Source of the DNA: Paenibacillus mendelii
Lineage (GTDB): Bacteria; Bacillota; Bacilli; Paenibacillales; Paenibacillaceae
Assembly (NCBI RefSeq): GCF_024498075.1
Contig: NZ_JANHOF010000001.1
Coordinates: 620,001 to 684,000, forward strand
Length of the DNA stretch: 64,000 nt
Direction of reading: 5' to 3'
Shown here: in pieces, positions 61,223 to 64,000 of the stretch
Layout: every line of letters begins with the position of its first letter
How positions within the stretch are numbered: the first letter of the stretch is position 1
Notes under the pieces: generated by a model
Seen by the model: only the letters and a program-made list of their open reading frames with translations
What the model was told of the DNA's origin: nothing
Databases searched by the model: none
Program-made: the position numbers and the translations under genes

Positions 61223-62713
61223 TTATGAATGGGTACCTTGCTGCACTTCAACGCCATAGAACGATAAGATGGGCAATCGGCCCCAATCTGTCGGGGTCGG
61301 ACCCGGCGGATTCATCTGCCACACGCCGTGGACGACGCAGTGTCCAATAACCGGTCTGGATGGCGTCAAATAGATTCGATTGTCTTCCGCGAACCATACC
61401 GCTATGTCATTACGGCCTGCTTCGTCCTCGATGGTGAACGGAACCGATGCCGGTGGAAGATCAAATAAATGAAAGCGATTATGAACATTCGCGAAGACGA
61501 GCGCAATTCGTCCGTCATCCTGCAGCAGCAAAGCCTGCTCGATATCCGGCACGCCATTCCATTTGCCTCTATCGTATAATTCGGTTAATGCCATTCGAGC
61601 CAGTCGTTCCCCCAGCATCATGTTGGCAGCAGCACTGTTATGAATAAGATCATAGAGCATACAGTCGGTCGCAGGTACGACATAAACTTCCGGCAATGAC
61701 CTTGACGCCTTACGCTGCGCTTCCCGGATTCGGCCCCAATGCATGTCCATCTCCGGATCGGACTGGCGCGTACACCGGTTCAGCTGCACCGTAAGAAACG
61801 GCAGCTCCGGCAGCCCGAGCTCGGCTCTCGTACGTTCAACCATACTGCCGAAGCGCTCAAGGTAATCATCGCTTCGTTGCTCTAAGGCGTCCGTACACCC
61901 TTGATACCAGAGTACGCCCCGAATGCGGCCGCCGGCGGCATCTCTAGCAAGCTGAATCATATTATGGTAGAGCTCGCCTTCTTCCTCGACATCCCAGAAC
62001 CGGAGCGGCATACCGCCCAAAGCGCTTTGAATGAGTCCAATCGGATAGCCCAATTCGCGCTTCAACTGCTTGGCAAAGTTGAGATAAGGACTATGAGAGG
62101 GATTGTGATACTCGTAATGAAGCGGATATATGGAACGCGTAGACTCGTTCAACGGATGCGTCGCCAAGGACCAATCTCCGCTGTTTCTGAACATGTGGAC
62201 ACCGATCTCGGGCGGATCCATGACCGGATCCTTCCCTCTGCCGGATGCATTGCTCTGCCCGGCAATGAGATAAATATCTCCAATTCCGATATGGTGTATC
62301 ATATCCCCCCTCGTGATGACAACATCCATGTTATATTCACGGCTCGCAAGCATCGTTTCAATGCGATACAAACCGCCGGCGGGTATCCCTTCGATAATCG
62401 TCTCCCAATAGCCCGAAGGCGTTTCTCTCGATTCAAACCCGCGTTGCCGTGAAGAGAATCCATTATCGTCTTGAGTGCTCGTCCACTCCTCCTCTGAAAG
62501 TAACCGGGCTTGCTGCCACTGCTTAACAGGCTCGCCGGAATCCTCGCTCACGAGTCTTACGATTACATTCACGTTACTATCGTCAGGAATGTCTCTTTTC
62601 GCATATGCACCCGCAAGACGAATCGAAGCTTCGCCATTGATCTGCTGAATGATCTGCCAATCACCAGGTCCCTCATCGATGACGACACCTGCCATTCCGT
62701 ATATACCCGGCAT
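61223..62713 (-). CDS. Sialate-O-acetylesterase-like SGNH hydrolase
   Basis: A 496-aa SASA-family (DUF303) esterase. The SGNH signature is visible: nucleophile Ser in IAGQSNASGRG, Gly and Asn in later blocks (LIQSALGGMPLRFWD, LWYQGCTDA) and a catalytic Asp-His pair likely in DCMLYDLIHNS. Such enzymes remove O-acetyl groups from sialic acids or plant glycans. It has no signal peptide and so acts inside the cell. GGGGGA lies eight bases before the ATG. It is separated from the aminotransferase gene by a perfect hairpin. Confidence 0.88.
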   Translation of the reverse strand: MPGIYGMAGVVIDEGPGDWQIIQQINGEASIRLAGAYAKRDIPDDSNVNVIVRLVSEDSGEPVKQWQQARLLSEEEWTSTQDDNGFSSRQRGFESRETPSGYWETIIEGIPAGGLYRIETMLASREYNMDVVITRGDMIHHIGIGDIYLIAGQSNASGRGKDPVMDPPEIGVHMFRNSGDWSLATHPLNESTRSIYPLHYEYHNPSHSPYLNFAKQLKRELGYPIGLIQSALGGMPLRFWDVEEEGELYHNMIQLARDAAGGRIRGVLWYQGCTDALEQRSDDYLERFGSMVERTRAELGLPELPFLTVQLNRCTRQSDPEMDMHWGRIREAQRKASRSLPEVYVVPATDCMLYDLIHNSAAANMMLGERLARMALTELYDRGKWNGVPDIEQALLLQDDGRIALVFANVHNRFHLFDLPPASVPFTIEDEAGRNDIAVWFAEDNRIYLTPSRPVIGHCVVHGVWQMNPPGPTPTDWGRLPILSFYGVEVQQGTHS

Positions 62714-62745
62714 AAATTAATTCCCCCATGAGTGGCGGGCTGCAC

Positions 62746-62770
62746 ATGCATGGACCAGGATGGTCCATGC
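62746..62770 (-). promoter_or_regulatory. Perfect 11-bp hairpin between two cluster genes
   Basis: TGCATGGACCA (62746-62756) and TGGTCCATGCA (62760-62770) flank a 3-nt loop. No T run follows on the minus strand, so a processing or stability signal is likelier than a terminator. Confidence 0.6.
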
Positions 62771-62796
62771 ACGGCGACTCGCCGATTAATCAGCGT

Positions 62797-64000
62797 TTAG
62801 CTATTCTTTAATTTGTTAATGGCTGCTTTAAGTGAATCCACTACGTACTGAATCGTTTCGTCATCCGGAGCGCACCACCACGGAAAGCTGAAGCTGTTCT
62901 CCCAGAACTCGTCAAGAACGGGACAATTCGCTTCATCCAGGCCAAACTTCTGGAACAATGGGTAGCGATACAGCGGATAATACTGCACGATACAGCGGAT
63001 CTTGAATTCTTCGGTTAAGCTGTCCATCAGGTCGTTGCGGTTCTTGCCGAAGGCGGAGCCGTCAAAGTGCATGACGAACTGATGCATCACATGGCGATAG
63101 CCTTCCGGAATAACGTTAAAGGAAATTTCCGGCGTATCGCTCATCCGTTCTCTGATTTTCAAGCCGGCCTCGATGATCTTGTCCGTATTGGCCGTTAGCG
63201 TATCCAGCATGACACTGCCGACTGCGCACTGCGCTTCCCCCATACAGTAGTTATATGGCCACACACCGTCGATATCGGTGTCGACATTACTCATGGCAGG
63301 CACCCAATAACGTTCCCGCTCGCCTTCGAAGCCACGGATTCCGCAGAAGCGCAATCCGGGAACGAGAGCTGCGTCCTCGTCGCTCTTCACGAGCAGGGCA
63401 CCGCCTTCACCAAGCGTAGTCATCGTCTTCGCGCCATGGAAGCTGAAGCATGCATAGTCGCCGAACGAGCCTACATGCCGGCCGTTGATGCGGGCATCCA
63501 GCGCTTGAGCGCAATCCTCGACAACCTTCAAGTTATGCCTGCGTGCAATGGCCATGATCGCTTCCATATCCGCCGGCATCCCGAGCAGATGAACGGCCAC
63601 AATGGCCTTGGTGTTGGCGGTAATCTTCGACTCGATGTCCTTGGGATCGATCACCCAAGTCTCCTTGTTGATATCCGCCCACACGACCTTAGCGCCCGTT
63701 CTTGCGAAAGAAATAGCGGAAGAGCAGAACGTATAAGCCGGAATGATAACTTCATCGCCGGGACCTACCCGGCACAGCGTTGCTGCCAAGCCTAGCGCAT
63801 TCGTACAATTGTCAACCGCGAAGGCATGATTAGCTCCTGTATATGCCTTGAGGTCCGCCTCGAATTTCCTCATATGGTCGCCTTGTGTCTGGCATTCCGT
63901 ATTTCGCATCACATCAACGACGGTTTGAATTTCTTCTTCGGAGTATGGCCGTTGACGCGCCGGGAAAGGAACCTTGTATCCGCTTAGCGAGCCTCTGCCT
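62797..64000 (-). CDS. DegT/DnrJ/EryC1 aminotransferase, cut by the window edge
   Basis: At least 400 aa. The frame stays open from the stop at 62797 to base 64000, and the sequence before the internal ATG at 63912 is typical of the family (VPFPARQRPYSEEEIQTVV), so the true start is outside the window. PLP motifs are AVDNCTNALGLA, DEVIIPAYTFCSSA, VVEDCAQALDA and the Schiff-base Lys in FSFHGAKTMTTLGEGG. Family members aminate keto sugars at the nucleotide-sugar level. It leads the visible part of the catabolic cluster; biosynthesis of a surface amino sugar is an alternative role. Confidence 0.9.
   Translation of the reverse strand, partial: GRGSLSGYKVPFPARQRPYSEEEIQTVVDVMRNTECQTQGDHMRKFEADLKAYTGANHAFAVDNCTNALGLAATLCRVGPGDEVIIPAYTFCSSAISFARTGAKVVWADINKETWVIDPKDIESKITANTKAIVAVHLLGMPADMEAIMAIARRHNLKVVEDCAQALDARINGRHVGSFGDYACFSFHGAKTMTTLGEGGALLVKSDEDAALVPGLRFCGIRGFEGERERYWVPAMSNVDTDIDGVWPYNYCMGEAQCAVGSVMLDTLTANTDKIIEAGLKIRERMSDTPEISFNVIPEGYRHVMHQFVMHFDGSAFGKNRNDLMDSLTEEFKIRCIVQYYPLYRYPLFQKFGLDEANCPVLDEFWENSFSFPWWCAPDDETIQYVVDSLKAAINKLKNS

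Noticed and set aside
1-64000. tRNA, rRNA, CRISPR array, prophage or transposase genes
   Set aside because: None was seen on reading both strands; no cloverleaf-like T-loop, spaced direct repeats or DDE/integrase motifs stood out. Short or diverged examples could be missed by eye.

Overview
The window reads as chromosomal DNA of a spore-former-type Gram-positive bacterium of the Paenibacillaceae (Paenibacillus/Cohnella-like). The signs are AAGGAGG-type ribosome binding sites, several lipobox solute-binding proteins feeding LplB/YtcP-type and MalF/MalG-type sugar permeases, a C-terminal triple-SLH surface enzyme, a BMP/NupNOPQ-like nucleoside transporter, many AraC/DeoR/LacI/TetR regulators and moderately high GC. 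I saw no rRNA, tRNA, CRISPR array, prophage or intact insertion sequence. The genus assignment is inference.

Layout. (1) 0.2-4.7 kb: a response regulator, a seven-helix sensor kinase, a secreted glycine-rich protein and a second, paralogous kinase; only the second kinase has the expected phosphoacceptor histidine. A Tat-exported beta-helix protein follows (4.9-6.1 kb). (2) 6.5-15.8 kb: a DeoR-centred locus with a SelA/DgaE-like PLP enzyme, an Lpl-type ABC importer, a PhyH oxygenase, an amidohydrolase/deacetylase and an acetyl-esterase-like hydrolase. (3) 15.8-26.9 kb: a Csp copper protein, a large SLH-anchored glycosidase, a Gfo/Idh/MocA dehydrogenase, a MalFG/SBP importer, a nucleoside hydrolase and an AraC regulator. 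The importer and nucleoside hydrolase promoters share one 18-bp element at nearly the same spacing. (4) 27-34 kb: a lipase-like hydrolase, a three-gene ABC-2 exporter, a CtaM/YozB-like protein, a TetR-P450 pair and a TVP38 membrane protein. (5) 33.9-40 kb: NupNOPQ-like nucleoside importer followed by a sulfite-oxidase-fold molybdoenzyme and a nucleoside phosphorylase.

(6) 40-48 kb: VanW protein, L,D-transpeptidase-like secreted protein, small membrane protein, CorC/HlyC-type protein divergent from a DUF1836 regulator with matching operators next to both -10 boxes, then an ABC-F ribosome-protection-like ATPase behind a ~400-nt leader with an internal terminator, and a winged-helix-like protein. 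(7) 48-64 kb: a long co-directional (minus) catabolic cluster. In transcription order it holds a DegT aminotransferase (cut by the window edge), a sialate-O-acetylesterase-like protein, a BNR/sialidase-fold protein, an unrecognised 682-aa TIM-barrel-like protein, SDR, IlvD/EDD dehydratase, aldose-1-epimerase-like, class III aminotransferase, 2-hydroxyacid dehydrogenase, DapA-family lyase, aldo/keto reductase and a LacI repressor. It looks like an intracellular pathway for an unusual sugar or sugar acid.

Across the window the organism seems tuned to import and dismantle diverse glycans and nucleosides. Three separate importer operons place a stable hairpin directly after the binding-protein gene, a classical way of making more binding protein than permease.
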